Shown here in pieces: positions 1-9,660 of a stretch of DNA of 64,000 bases. How positions within the stretch are numbered: position 1 is the stretch's first letter; each line of letters starts with the position of its first letter. A program made the position numbers and the translations under genes. Origin of the DNA: Siphonodentalium dalli (taxonomy: Eukaryota; Mollusca; Scaphopoda; Gadilida; Siphonodentaliidae); NCBI GenBank assembly GCA_032622095.1, contig CP136061.1, forward strand, positions 20,522,991 through 20,586,990, in the 5' to 3' direction. Below the pieces are notes generated by a model. That model was given only the letters and a program-made list of their open reading frames with translations. It had not been told where the DNA came from and did no database searches.

Positions 1-119
1 ATTGGTTGCAGCAGTGAGCAAAGTTATATTTAAAACATATTTAGAGTCTAGAACGTCTCCGTTGGGATGTAATACTTGGAATTTCTAACTGTACAACCTT
101 TGAACTTTGCAAGGCAGAG

Positions 120-330
120 CGTGCAATACTGTTGTATACGGTTGTGAAGCATCTCTGCCAACGCCATGCATGTATGCATTTTACATGCATTTTTCAGCTT
201 CTTATAAAGATTTTGATTTGTTAAAAGGCATAAAGCTCTAGTTTTTTTTAAATGTGATATACAAGATCTTCAACTCGATAGTTGGGAAATAAGATTTTAC
301 GAAACTCGTTTCCTACAATCTTATATCACA
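120..330 (-). repeat. Dispersed repeat, inverted relative to 32130-32400
   Basis: Reversed, this stretch matches 32130-32400. Both share the core 'gaagatcttgtatat', an 'aactagaaatttata'-like stretch, 'aatcaaaatc' and 'gaagctg', then a run to 'atgcatttt'. The copy at 32 kb has an internal tandem duplication that this one lacks. No coding potential is visible. It lies in the intron that follows GT7 exon 2. Confidence 0.6.
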
Positions 331-404
331 AATAAATCATTGGAGATCCTCTATATACTACACATGTAGACAATTGTGGAATAAATAATGTTAACACAAC
401 TTAC

Positions 405-655
405 CTGCTCAGTGACATATATCCGAAAATCGAGTTGTTGCCGTCTGAGAATAGGTAGAAGGTGAGATAACAAAATCGTCAAATGTTCTGCACGATCTCT
501 GTAGGGAATAATAATAGCCACACGATGACGAGCGATACAGTCATGAGGTCTCCACACACCTCCCATCTTCATATCACGATTCGCTTGGTTAACGTCCTTC
601 ATAGTGATGTTATATGATGCTATCACTCCATGGGAAGACAGATTCAATGCCCCAA
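405..655 (-). CDS. B4GALT: Beta-1,4-galactosyltransferase family (GT7), exon 2: start of catalytic domain
   Basis: This exon encodes the first part of the catalytic domain of a Golgi enzyme that moves galactose (or GalNAc in some invertebrate members) from a UDP-sugar onto GlcNAc. It shows the GT7 hallmarks in order: MGGVWRPHDC (residues 166-175 of the joined protein), VAIIIPYRDRAEHL (181-194), then LRRQQLDFRIYVTEQ (205-219). Cys175 should pair with Cys128 of exon 1, as in mammalian B4GALT1. Sequons NLS (140) and NIT (151) are present. The acceptor is tttattttgcag, ending at 656. The donor is GAGCAG|gtaagt, with the exon's last base at 405. The exon starts with two bases of a split codon and ends on a codon boundary, 83 whole codons. 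The DxD motif and the residue that sets donor specificity lie in later exons outside the window, so Gal versus GalNAc cannot be decided. The family call is secure; the subfamily is not. Confidence 0.93.
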
Positions 656-702
656 CTGCAAAATAAACATCACTTTGAGGTAAATGTTTGTTTCTGGTAC
701 AG

Positions 703-808
703 TGAGAGCTTTCCGATGAATGGCAACACGCCATATTTCCGACTAAATCCAGAAAAATGACCCATAATTCAACTGTGGTTAAGGAGTTAACTATTTAGGG
801 CATTACTG
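703..808 (+). mobile_element. TA-type hairpin MITE, right half only
   Basis: This is the right arm of the family defined by the copy at 13091-13300: gagagctttccgatgaatgg, then the arm to ggcattactg and a flanking TA. The left arm is absent. It lies about 45 bp upstream of the GT7 exon 2 acceptor, so reading the minus strand upstream of that exon gives a false N-terminal peptide (starting MACCHSS) that comes from the MITE. Confidence 0.8.
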
Positions 809-810
809 TA

Positions 811-1105
811 CTTTTATAGAGTTGGACCGTATTTTTATAGAGAGACCTTATTTCTATAGAGATAGACCACATTTTTTAAAGAGTTAGACCATATTTAGAC
901 CATATTGTTTAAAGAGTTAGACTGTATTTATTAAAGAGATAGACCATATTTTTTAAAGAGTTAGACTGTATTTATTAAAGAGTTAGACCGTATTTTTTAA
1001 AGAGATAGACCGTATTTTTTAAAGAGATACACCGTATTTTTTAAAGAGTTAGACCTTATTTTTTAAAGAGATAGACCGTATTTTAAAAAGAGATAAACGA
1101 TATTT
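811..1105 (+). repeat. 22-bp AT-rich minisatellite
   Basis: About 13 degenerate units built on 'ttttttaaagagatagacc' or its 'gagttagacc' variant, with the 'agag(a/t)tagacc' core regularly spaced. Intronic, no coding potential. Confidence 0.85.
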
Positions 1106-1137
1106 TTTGTTTCCGTCACACTAAGTATGTTGGTTAA

Positions 1138-1392
1138 ACCCATCCATGACTGGAGCTTCCTGAAATTTTGCAAAAATCCTGTGCCAATGCATTCTCTTAT
1201 TTAGAGTCTCTCCCAAGGACAAAAATTGGGAGAAGTGGCAGATTATAGGGAGAAGATGTCTGATGTTTACCTTGTAAGCCAGAGCATTATCTTATATATA
1301 CCAGGCTCCCTATGTAAAACTTGCATATATAAGAGAATGCACTGGCACAGGATCTTTAATGCTGCATCAGTGTATCTCACATCATGAATGGG
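1138..1392 (+). mobile_element. TTAA-flanked foldback element, family B
   Basis: Flanked by TTAA at 1134-1137 and 1393-1396. The left end resembles CCCTTCCATGACTGGAGC and the right end is related to GTCATGAAAGG. Inside are the family's hairpin segments 'gcattctcttat' and 'atataagagaatgcactgg'. Family members occur at 16690-16958, 49435-49580, 51225-51305, 53558-53938, 55190-55372 and 55654-55752. No transposase, so it is non-autonomous; the TTAA target suggests piggyBac- or Kolobok-type mobilisation. Confidence 0.65.
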
Positions 1393-1396
1393 TTAA

Positions 1397-1849
1397 AGAC
1401 ATATCTATTTGCCACAATATTATGTGGTTGATAGATTACAAATATTGGGCTCTGGGAATGAGGAACAAGTGTTAATAAGTCACATGACATGACATGATTA
1501 TAATGTGAGGCAACAGCTTTAATTCACGAACTGGAAAAAGACTATGTTTTAGTTGATTGGGATAAGTATGTTTCCAGACACATACCAACTAGAAAAGAAT
1601 CGCGTCCACAAAAGTCTTGATGATGAAGTCAATTACTTCGGTCGTTAAACTGCTTTTTCTTAATACGGCATTCCTCTGAATTAAATTGTCAATGGAAGAA
1701 CATCCTGAAACTGATCCATACAAATGTTTTGCATCTCGAATGTAATAAATATAATCATTTTTATTATCTTCCCAATCAAATTACAGTTTTTACATGAAAT
1801 GAATAAAACATTTTATTTTCAAGAATACATGTAACTCGATTGAATTTTT
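1397..1849. other. Unannotated intronic sequence
   Basis: AT-rich sequence with no ORF, splice-supported exon or recognised repeat. Confidence 0.5.
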
Positions 1850-2680
1850 TTGTAATCATTTAAACTCTTTATGCAAAATGTGCATCTAGCCCTTACTAAG
1901 CGAAACACATCGAGTTTGGGATAATTAAGCACCAAAAAAATGTTTTATTAATGTAATGTTATATGTTTCTGAACTCAATCTTGATAGCTTTGGAATCCAG
2001 AAGCAGTTAAATTTCTATCAATTAGAGACAGGACATGTTTTATGCATGAAATCATGGGCCAATTTAACTCTGAGTAATACAAGCCTGCAGATAGTGTGTC
2101 TGTCATTAGCCAAATGAGGTCCCCAGAGGGTGAATTTAGTGATGCTACCCTGCACAGCATGGGCCAGTATCACCAAATTCACCCTCTGGGAACCTCATTC
2201 TGCTCAGGCCTCATCTGCTATGGGAGACCTAGGATCAGATTGAAGTTCCCCAGTTGAAGTTGGTGATGTTCAATTATTACTCAGGTCGATAATTATTTTA
2301 TCTTCTGAAAATTAAGGGATGTAGAAACTTCCCAGAAACGAAAAAGTAACTAAAAACAATGTTAATTTGAGACTATAGATAATTTCCAGAAGATGAGGCC
2401 TAAGCAGAATTAAGTCCCCAGATAGTGAATTTGATGATGCTAACCAGCTGTGGGAGATATCATCATTAAATGAACCCTCTGGGACCTCATTCTGCAAATA
2501 ACAGACACACTATTTGCTGGCTTGGAGTAATACTTGTGACAATGGAAATAAATCTGGATATTCTTCCATGCACTCAGGCTGGATGAATTAATAATGACCC
2601 ATCCTGAGGCATCCCATGATTAAGGTAATATTAACATCTCCAGCAAGGCAGCCACCAAGTTAATCTAAAGCTCAGAGTGA
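1850..2680 (+). repeat. Segmental duplication copy 1 (partner 7515-7850)
   Basis: Two blocks match the partner region. 1850-2071 corresponds to 7515-7720, with shared 'ggaatccagaagcagttaaa'. 2525-2680 corresponds to 7735-7850, with shared 'atggaaataaatct' and 'agcaaggcag'. Between the blocks, copy 1 carries a 445-bp foldback element that copy 2 lacks, so copy 2 shows the empty site. Confidence 0.7.
2080..2524 (+). mobile_element. CAAGCC foldback element with 8-bp target-site duplication
   Basis: The ends are CAAGCC...GGCTTG followed inward by ATAGTGTGTCTGTC. The flanks carry the direct repeat GAGTAATA (2072-2079 and 2525-2532). The paralogous empty site near 7716 has a single GAGTAACA. The arms contain two inverted modules each with 'agagggtgaatttagtga'. 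In-frame peptides with 'SPSGDLI' appear on both strands of every copy because the module is self-complementary; they are not genes. No transposase is present. An 8-bp duplication is typical of hAT-type elements. Confidence 0.85.
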
Positions 2681-2754
2681 TACAAGAGATAGCATGATAT
2701 TTCAAGTAGAAGTGCAGAAGACATGCATGCACTTAAAACCATACCATGAAGATC

Positions 2755-2875
2755 TACTATGGCTGATGCCCATAGAGATCATATTCCACCGGCACAAAAC
2801 CTGGGGTTACTTTTAGACAGGGAACCTTATAAATATGAAGTCGAAAAAATAATGCAGGGAAGATATTTCTTAGTA
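2755..2875 (-). repeat. Dispersed repeat (also 4600-4790 and 5815-5960)
   Basis: Reversed, this matches both other copies: 'gaaatatattc', 'ggttccctgtcaaaac', 'aaaagttccaaggt', 'ttgtact..t.gaatat'. The three copies lie within 3.2 kb of the same intron, pointing to local duplication with one inversion. Confidence 0.6.
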
Positions 2876-2908
2876 AGTATCTGTTCCTTAATAATGTCCT
2901 TCACTGTA

Positions 2909-3016
2909 CAGTAATGCTCTAAGTAATCGACTTCTTAACCACAGCAGAATTATGGGTAACTTTTCAGGATTTAGTCGGAAATATGACTTGTTGCCATTCA
3001 TCGGAAAGCTCTCCCC
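2909..3016 (+). mobile_element. TA-type hairpin MITE, left half only
   Basis: Left arm CAGTAATGC..., preceded by TA, running to 'gccattcatcggaaagctc', where the palindrome centre would be. The right arm is missing. Confidence 0.75.
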
Positions 3017-4599
3017 GAGGCCAGAAACAGTTTTTGACCACTTTTTTTGCATTTATTTTTCATTGACATAAACTGTTTTAAACATATTTGTTTATATGTT
3101 GTGGCTTGTTGCAATATGAGAAGCACTAATACATTCAATATTGTTATAATTACCCCCATAAGTTGATATAAAATGGAAAAATAGTGAATATTGTGGGGTG
3201 GGTCCCAAAATTTTCATTGATTTTGTTTGCGCGCAATTTTTTTTTATTGTGTCTGTTTCAGCTTGCTTGGCAGTTTTGATATTGAAAATCGTTTAGTTCA
3301 CGGTGTAGTTCAATAAAAAATTACTTCAGATAGCTCAAGGGTAGGGTGAACTTAATGCAGTCTGACAATATCAGCTAACAACTCATAACAGAATATTACA
3401 ATAATTCTTATACTTCATGACAGTCTCTTTACTCATACAGTTAGTTGATGCACGAGTGTAATGTATGAAATAAGTATTTGTATCAGTGTTTGTATACTAA
3501 AATTGATTATTCTCATAATGTATCAGAAGAATGTATAGTTAATAATATATAGTAGACACAGGTAGACATATAATAGTAAATCAAGAGTACAGCCGGTATA
3601 CTGTAAACAGAAGACCAAATTGGAGTTTTCTTCCCTACACCAACACAATGACGTTACGCTTACTGTGACCTCGTCTCCACGGTCTCATGTCACTAAAGTG
3701 CACATCCGTGTATGTGTATATGGATTTGGCACTAAATTGACCATACGCGTTCAAACTCAAAGGGTTAAACATTATTTTAGGCCTAGTCCTAAGTCGTAAT
3801 GCGAGGTCGGGTCGGTGGTCATGCAGGCATACATAAAAGCTAATTCGTACACTGGTTCATATGCACATTTTCCTTTTTGGTATTACTATAGGCTCTAGGC
3901 CTACTAGTTGAAGCTGGTTGATGTCTGAAAAAAAGATAAATTTAATTTTGTGTAATTTTTCATTCTATTATAGGCCCTAACACTGGCCCTAGTTATTTTT
4001 TGTTGTCATTCCAGGGGATTCAACATATTTTTTATCTACTCACACAGATGAATAGGCTGGGTTATAAATTTACCAATATAATCACATCATATTCTACCTT
4101 TGTTGAGTGCTTAGAGTTCAATTTAGTTGAGATTATCGCTGATTACTGCTGATTATCGCATAATTATCAGCCAAGAAAATATTTGTCTTGCACATGTTTG
4201 TAAACAGGAAGTAACATTTAATTTGGTCTTTCAAAGAAGGGACCAATATAGAGCGGTTGGTCGTTTTTACAGAGGGGACCAACATAAAGCTTTGGGGTTT
4301 TGGGGTGGGTGTCTAAAATTTTATGAAAAAAAAATTCAAGAAAGGGTGGGTGGGTGTAAAAAAATGGCAATGTAAAAAAAACACCCCCACGTCTCGCAAC
4401 TTTTTTACGCCTCCCCCCTGGCTTTACTGTGACTTTCTGAGCTGATAACGCAATAAACATTGAATTAATTATCCATGAGAAATTCCATGATTGTAAGCCA
4501 CGCAAAGCAAAATCGCTCACAAAGTCCCTTAAATCATGACATTTTGAGTTAGGACCAACACCTACAGTGATGTACATTATTAAGGAACAGTTGATAACT
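3017..4599. other. Unannotated intronic sequence
   Basis: No convincing exon. Open frames at 4127-4375 (plus) and 4218-4577 (minus) overlap on opposite strands, are low-complexity and resemble no family. Confidence 0.5.
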
Positions 4600-4790
4600 T
4601 AGAAATATATTCCCTGCATTATTTTTTCAACTTCATTAAGTTTCCCTGTCAAAACATCAAAAAGTTCCAAGGTATTGTACTGATAGAATATTAGCTCCAT
4701 TAGCCAGGGAAGATTTTCATGGCATGATCTATAAGATAGCATGACATTTTAAGTAGAAGTGTAGAAGACGTGCACTTAAATCCATGGAAG
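4600..4790 (+). repeat. Dispersed repeat copy 2
   Basis: Matches 5815-5960 directly and 2690-2875 inverted. The part near 4735-4785 ('agatagcatgacatttt', 'aagtagaagtg') also matches 2690-2750. Confidence 0.55.
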
Positions 4791-4975
4791 ACATTCATAA
4801 TAAGGTTAGAATGTTATTGGAATTTTCTTCTTTGACCTAGCAAATAAGAAGTGGTATAAAGATATCATGTACCAGTATATCACCTCATTTGAACTGGGAC
4901 CACATTCTGCAAATGACAGATCGTGCCTGATCCATAGAGAGCTCCGAACTTGTTACGGATGAACAGATTCATGCT

Positions 4976-5229
4976 CAAGCCTTGAAATAGTGTGCCTGTC
5001 ATTTGCAGAATGAGGTCCCCAGAGGGTGAATTTAGTGATGCTACCCCGCATAGCGGGCTAGCATCACCAAATTCACCCTCTGGGAACCTCATTCTGCTGA
5101 GTTGTAAGCAGAATGAGGTCCCCAGAGGGTGAATTTGGTGATGCTAGCCCGCTATGCGTGGTAGAATCACTAAATTCACCCTCTGGGGACCTCATTCTGC
5201 AAATGACAGACACACTATTTCAAGGCTTG
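4976..5229 (+). mobile_element. CAAGCC foldback element, full length (254 bp)
   Basis: Complete double palindrome from CAAGCCTTGAAATAGTG to CACTATTTCAAGGCTTG. Each half is itself an inverted pair of the 'ccagagggtgaattt' module, with a short 'gttgtaa' centre. The flanks TTCATGCT and CTCATGCG agree at six of eight positions, consistent with an eroded 8-bp target duplication. Confidence 0.88.
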
Positions 5230-5532
5230 CTCATGCGAAAGATGGAACCAAAATATCCCTAACCATGCAAACTTCTTTTGCAGTGGATAAAATAGAAGCA
5301 AATGCTTAGTACAAGAACACGTAAAGATTATGTAAACAACTTTATCTTATTGACAAAAATTCGGAGACCATCTGCTTTGTCAAATGATCAATAGCCTTCC
5401 TACGGGAAATATATCGAGGAATATGTCTACCAAAGACCCGTAGGGAAGAAAACTAACTAATAAGTTGCGAGACAATGATTGATTTATTGGAGGAAGTTAA
5501 TTAAGAGAGAATGGAAGAACAACAGGAACATT

Positions 5533-5690
5533 TGCAGAATGAGGTTCCTAGAGGGTGAATTTAGTGACACAATCCCACACGTCAAGATAGCATCACCAAA
5601 TTCACCCTCTGGGAACCTCATTCCACTTAGACCTCAACTTTTATGGGAGACCTAGGATCAGATTCAAGTTCCCCAGTTGAAGTTGGAGAT
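5533..5690 (+). mobile_element. CAAGCC foldback, internal fragment
   Basis: One inverted pair ('gcagaatgaggttcc' ... 'ggaacctcattc') plus the tail 'gggagacctaggatcagatt', also seen at 2215-2260. Terminal CAAGCC ends are not present. Confidence 0.75.
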
Positions 5691-5696
5691 CATGCC

Positions 5697-5812
5697 TTAA
5701 GATTTTTCACCGAATCAATTCTCGTAATGAATCTCGCTAAACTTTTCAATTTTCAGTGCTTTAATATGACTAACTTTATTCAGAATTTGATTCTCGCAAA
5801 ATAAAATGCGTT
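5697..5812 (+). repeat. Dispersed 'attctcgtaatg' repeat (also 12970-13088)
   Basis: Matches 12970-13088: 'caattctcgtaatga', 'tcgc.aaacttttcaa', 'ttcagtgcttta', 'gactaactt.attc', 'ttctcgcaaaat'. A shorter trace is at 51130-51210. Confidence 0.6.
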
Positions 5813-5814
5813 TA

Positions 5815-5960
5815 GAAATATATTCGCCACATTATTGTTTCGACTTTTAAGGTTCCCTGTCAAAACTTCCAAAAAGTTCCAAGGTTTTGTACTGGTGGAA
5901 TATGATCTTTACGGGTGATAGCCAGAGTAGAGATTCATGGCATGATCTAAATGAATCGTA
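5815..5960 (+). repeat. Dispersed repeat copy 3
   Basis: Matches 4600-4745: 'gaaatatattc', 'ggttccctgtcaaaac', 'aaaaagttccaaggt'. Confidence 0.55.
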
Positions 5961-6324
5961 GCCATCACATTTACTGTCAAAGCACTAAATCATTTGAGGA
6001 TGAGGCAGCTGGAGGAAATGTTTCGTGGTATCGGTAATGAATGGATCCGATTAGCTCAATAAAGCTATTGACTGCTGGTCGATGGCTGTATGAGGGTCAT
6101 ATATATGCCGCCACTCCTCTGGCTGAGAAGCGGGGATAATGATGTCCCAATCTAATTCTTTACTGTGAGATGAACTCAGGCACGATCTTCTAGTGGCCAA
6201 AAAAACACAAAAGGCTATAATATTTGCCATCAGCTAATAGTACTGTCACTGATATAATTAGCGTTCCTATTAGAGGAAAACATTTCGATCCTCCGGGAAC
6301 AGCATCGGCATAGTCTCGCATACA
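5961..6324. other. Unannotated intronic sequence
   Basis: No ORF, repeat or splice-flanked exon seen. Confidence 0.45.
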
Positions 6325-6703
6325 GACCGGCCAAAACCGGCCAAATAAAGCTTCAACAGCCTAAAATATCTTCAGTCTGTCTCAATAGAACCATACAAAT
6401 ATGGATATCATTTGAACCGGCTCCTTGACCACATTGTGATAGTTACAGTTATGCCCTGTGCCAATGCATTCTCTTATATATGCGAGTCGACCATAGGTCG
6501 CCTCGCATATATAAGAGAATGCATTGGCCTAAAAAAAACCAACAATTTAACACTTTTTACCATTTTTTCTTACATTCTTTAACAATTTTATAATTTTTAA
6601 TGTGTTAAGCCAATGCATTCTCTTATATATGCGAGGCGACCTATGGTCGACTCGCATATATAAGAGAATGCATTGGCACAGGGCCGTTCTGTTGGGTAAA
6701 GGG
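6325..6703 (+). mobile_element. TTAA-type element family A, 5'-truncated copy
   Basis: Starts inside the left end at 'accggccaaaaccggcc' and runs through a double palindrome ('ccaatgcattctcttatata' arms with 'cgagtcgacc' centres) to TGTTGGGTAAAGGG, followed by TTAA (6704-6707). The left TTAACCCTTT end is gone. Full copies are at 11609-11979 and 20814-21205. The 3' TTAA is the internal TTAA of a TA-type MITE, so this copy inserted into that MITE. Confidence 0.85.
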
Positions 6704-6818
6704 TTAACCACAGCAATATTATGGGTAATTTTTCAGGATTTAGTCGGAAATATGGTTGTTGCCATTCATCGGAAAGCTCTCACTATGGTTAAGGAGTCAA
6801 TTATTTAGGGCATTACTG
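6704..6818 (+). mobile_element. TA-type hairpin MITE remnant split by family A insertion
   Basis: Begins at TTAACCACAGCA, the internal sequence of the MITE, and continues through 'ttcaggatttagtcgg' and a collapsed centre to ggcattactg and TA. The left terminus would lie on the far side of the family A element but is missing there, so a deletion followed insertion. Confidence 0.8.
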
Positions 6819-6821
6819 TAG

Positions 6822-7514
6822 ATCTTAATGGTGAGTCTTAAATCAGGGGTGAGCCTACATGGCAATTTGGGAGACATCTTCTCCCTAAAATGTACCATTT
6901 CTCCCTGTTTTTTATCACAGGGCATAATACTTTTTGGATCATAGAAGGGTGATGTTGGGGTGTAAATTGAACTTCAGTCATTTTTACTTCTCCTGTGAAA
7001 CACTCCAGAAATTGAGAATAATATTGCTCAACGTAGTTATTTTATACAAATATTAATCCAAATGACACACACACACTCATTCTTATGGTGCTTTCTATGG
7101 ATTAGTATGGTCTATTTCTTTGAAATTGTCGGCAATGTTGGTAAAATGTTTGCTACATTCCCCAGGTTGGCATAGCGCCCGAGTACTAATTTATCAAATT
7201 CACACACCTGAACAAGTCCATAATATGTCTTTTAAGTTATCGCGATATCACCATCAGTAGGAAGTTGAACCGACCTTGCCAAATTATGGGTCAAAAATAA
7301 AATAAATTAAAGGTCGTCAACCAGACATTCTCTGCTAAATAAATCAATTTTTAAGGGTTTTGCTTCTTTCTGTAGCTTTCTATAGCCACAGCTACAGATA
7401 TTACATTGCTTCCAATACGGTATCAAATTTCAGTTTGTAATATTATACAACAAAGAAAATTAACATGTGAATCTCAAGAATTTCCATTCAATACTATGAT
7501 TTAACTTTTATTGC
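6822..7514. other. Unannotated intronic sequence
   Basis: AT-rich with no coding signal. 'attaatccaaatgacacacac' style sequence near 7050 is also seen near 12165, suggesting an old shared repeat. Confidence 0.45.
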
Positions 7515-7850
7515 AATTATTGCCTCGATTTATGTAAAACGTGCATCTGGGCCTTACTTTTGCTAAGTACAACACATGGAGTTGGGGATAAGCACAAAAT
7601 AAATGTTTTATTAATATAACATTACATGTTTCTGAACTCTAAGTCTTAATAGCTTCGGAATCCAGAAGCAGTTAAATTTCTATCAATAAGAAAGAGAACA
7701 TGGCCCAACTCTGAGTAACACTTCCAGCCGGCTATACTAAACTAGTGACATGGAAATAAATCTTTTTATTCTTCCCTGTACTCATGCATGGGGTAATTAA
7801 GGCAACAGCAAGGCAGATCTCAAGTAACTCTAAAGTAACTCTCAAGCTCA
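7515..7850 (+). repeat. Segmental duplication copy 2 (empty site)
   Basis: Paralogue of 1850-2071 plus 2525-2680 without the foldback. The junction 'ctctgagtaacacttcc' (about 7712-7728) is the pre-insertion state of the foldback at 2080-2524. Confidence 0.7.
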
Positions 7851-7965
7851 CGATACGATGATATCATCTGACATTTTAAATCTCACGATACGATGAAATC
7901 ATCTGAAATTTTAAAGCTCATGATATGATGAGATCATCTGACATTTTAAAGCTCAGATATGATCA
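7847..7965 (+). repeat. 35-bp minisatellite
   Basis: Three to four degenerate units of 'ctcacgatacgatg' plus 'atcatctgacattttaaa'. Confidence 0.8.
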
Positions 7966-7975
7966 GATCCTCGGT

Positions 7976-8120
7976 CCTATAGCAGTTGAGGCCTCAGCAG
8001 AATGAGGTTCCCAGAGAGCGAATTTGGTGACACTAGCCTGCCGTGCGGGATAGCGTGACATCACTAAATTCACCCTTTGAGGGACACATTCTGTAAATCA
8101 GAGACACACTATTTCAAGAT
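7976..8120 (-). mobile_element. CAAGCC foldback, half copy
   Basis: One inverted module pair: 'gcagaatgaggttcccagag' then 'attcaccctttgaggg', ending in 'gacacactatttcaag'. Only the right terminus is approached. Confidence 0.75.
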
Positions 8121-8254
8121 GTGACACAATGCAGATTTCACGCTAGGAACCAAATCCCAACAACAAATGAATGGACAAAATGGGGATATTTTTTTCTCCA
8201 ATGGAAGAATCATTGAATTTCAACATATGATGATTTAAACAGAGATCTTCAAAT

Positions 8255-8325
8255 TATTAGTGACAGACAGATGCACAGACAGACAGAACAGATACATGTC
8301 TAGACAGATGCATTGGACAGAACAT
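8255..8325 (+). repeat. GACAGACAGA-rich low-complexity stretch
   Basis: Repeated 'gacagacagatgcacagac' and similar motifs. It may be the remnant microsatellite tail of a dispersed repeat of the kind seen at 31313-31378. Confidence 0.5.
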
Positions 8326-8477
8326 TTATATATCCCCCTCAAAACTTTCTTTGCATGGGATAATTAAAATTTCTTCTCATACAAGAATTCTATTCATCAA
8401 TGAGTATCTTAATATTCACATCCGTCTGAAATGCCAAGTAAACTTATGGAACATGCCTCATTGAACAAGATAAAGAG

Positions 8478-8658
8478 CTTAAGAGCATAATTACTGACAA
8501 GAGTGCGACTGACTGCATCTCTCATTATCAAGATCCGGATCAGGCATCATAGACTATTATACAAGCATCAGGATTCTAAGCAGTCAAACGTTAACTGTCA
8601 ATAACTTCCACACTTCATAAATAACCGCGCTGCAGCTCAATGAATAACAATATCTAAG
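8478..8658 (+). repeat. Local duplication copy 1 (partner 9497-9660)
   Basis: Both share 'gtg.gactgactgcat', 'agatccggatc', 'gactattatac', 'gcatcaggattctaagc', 'cttccacacttc' and 'ctgcagctcaatga'. The pair brackets a TA-type MITE and the 8882-9414 element. Confidence 0.7.
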
Positions 8659-8662
8659 CTAA

Positions 8663-8873
8663 TGTAATGCCCTAAATAATCGACTCCTTAACCACAGCAT
8701 AATTATGGGTAATTTTTCAGGATTTAGTCGGAAATATGGCTTGTTGCCATTCATCGGAAAGCTCTCATTGAGAGCTTTTCGATGAATGGAAACAAGCCAT
8801 ATTTTCGACCAAATCCTGAAAAAGTACCCATAATTCTGCGGTGGTTAAGGAGTCGATTATTTAGAGCATTACC
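8663..8873 (+). mobile_element. TA-type hairpin MITE, full length
   Basis: Both arms are present, pairing 'attatgggtaatttttcagg' with 'cctgaaaaagtacccataat', with a short 'tctcattgaga' centre. The termini TGTAATGCCC and GAGCATTACC are slightly eroded. Confidence 0.85.
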
Positions 8874-8881
8874 ATATATAA

Positions 8882-9414
8882 AACAAGAGCATCGCTAGGG
8901 CATGGCAAAATACGCCCCTGGTTATTTCAATAAAGGCCAGGGCCATAAATGTGGTGAAAAATTGGCAGGAGGTACCAAAATTTTAACTTGACCTGTATTT
9001 TGGGTTAGTAAACTCACATACCAAATTTAATGCCATTCAGTTGAGACTTACTAATGTTATCATCCGGAAACGAAAATTGAGTGCAAATTCCAACAAAAAG
9101 GGATGTAACTCTGGTCTAAATTGGTGTGTTACCCAAATTCGAACTTGACCTGTATTTTGGCCTATTAAATAAACTCACATACCAAATTTAATTCCATTCA
9201 GTTCACACTAACTAAAGTTTTTATTATCCGGAAACGAAAATTGAGTGCAAATTCCAAATTCAAACTTGCCTGTATTTTGTGCCAGTAAATTTTGATTCCT
9301 GGAAATATTCAAAAGCGAATATTATTTAGGTGTATTTTGGAGAGCAAACCGCCAAGTGGCTTTAAGCTAACAGGTGTATTATATCATGCATTGTGGTGCT
9401 CTGCTGCTCTTGTT
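8882..9414 (+). mobile_element. Element with AACAAGAGCA termini and internal ~150-bp tandem units
   Basis: The left end AACAAGAGCATCGC is the inverse of the right end GCTGCTCTTGTT. Inside are about two to three degenerate units containing 'aacttgacctgtattttgg' and 'aactcacataccaaattt', related to the units at 30040-31280. No ORF. Tandem-repeat cores of this kind are known in bivalve 'pearl'/Helentron-type elements, but the assignment is tentative. Confidence 0.55.
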
Positions 9415-9496
9415 ATTTACAGCTGAAAGGTCTTTCAAATTTCATTCCAGAAAAAAGACAACAGATGTTAATTATAATCCGAAAACCAATCTTTAA

Positions 9497-9660
9497 AACT
9501 TTAAAAGCACAATTACTGAGAGTGTGACTGACTGCATTATCGAGATCCGGATCCAGTATCGGAGACTATTATACGGCATCAGGATTCTAAGCTGCAAAAT
9601 GCAAATGTCATTATCTTCCACACTTCCTAGATAACGGCACTGCAGCTCAATGATGAACGT
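9497..9660 (+). repeat. Local duplication copy 2
   Basis: Partner of 8478-8658. Homology resumes near 9813 ('attatctaagct'), so about 150 bp at 9661-9812 is specific to this copy. Confidence 0.65.

Noticed and set aside
351-734. Open frame of 127 codons taken as a complete small protein
   Set aside because: The N-terminal part is a MITE arm and intron, the C-terminal tail is intron past the donor; only 405-655 is exon.
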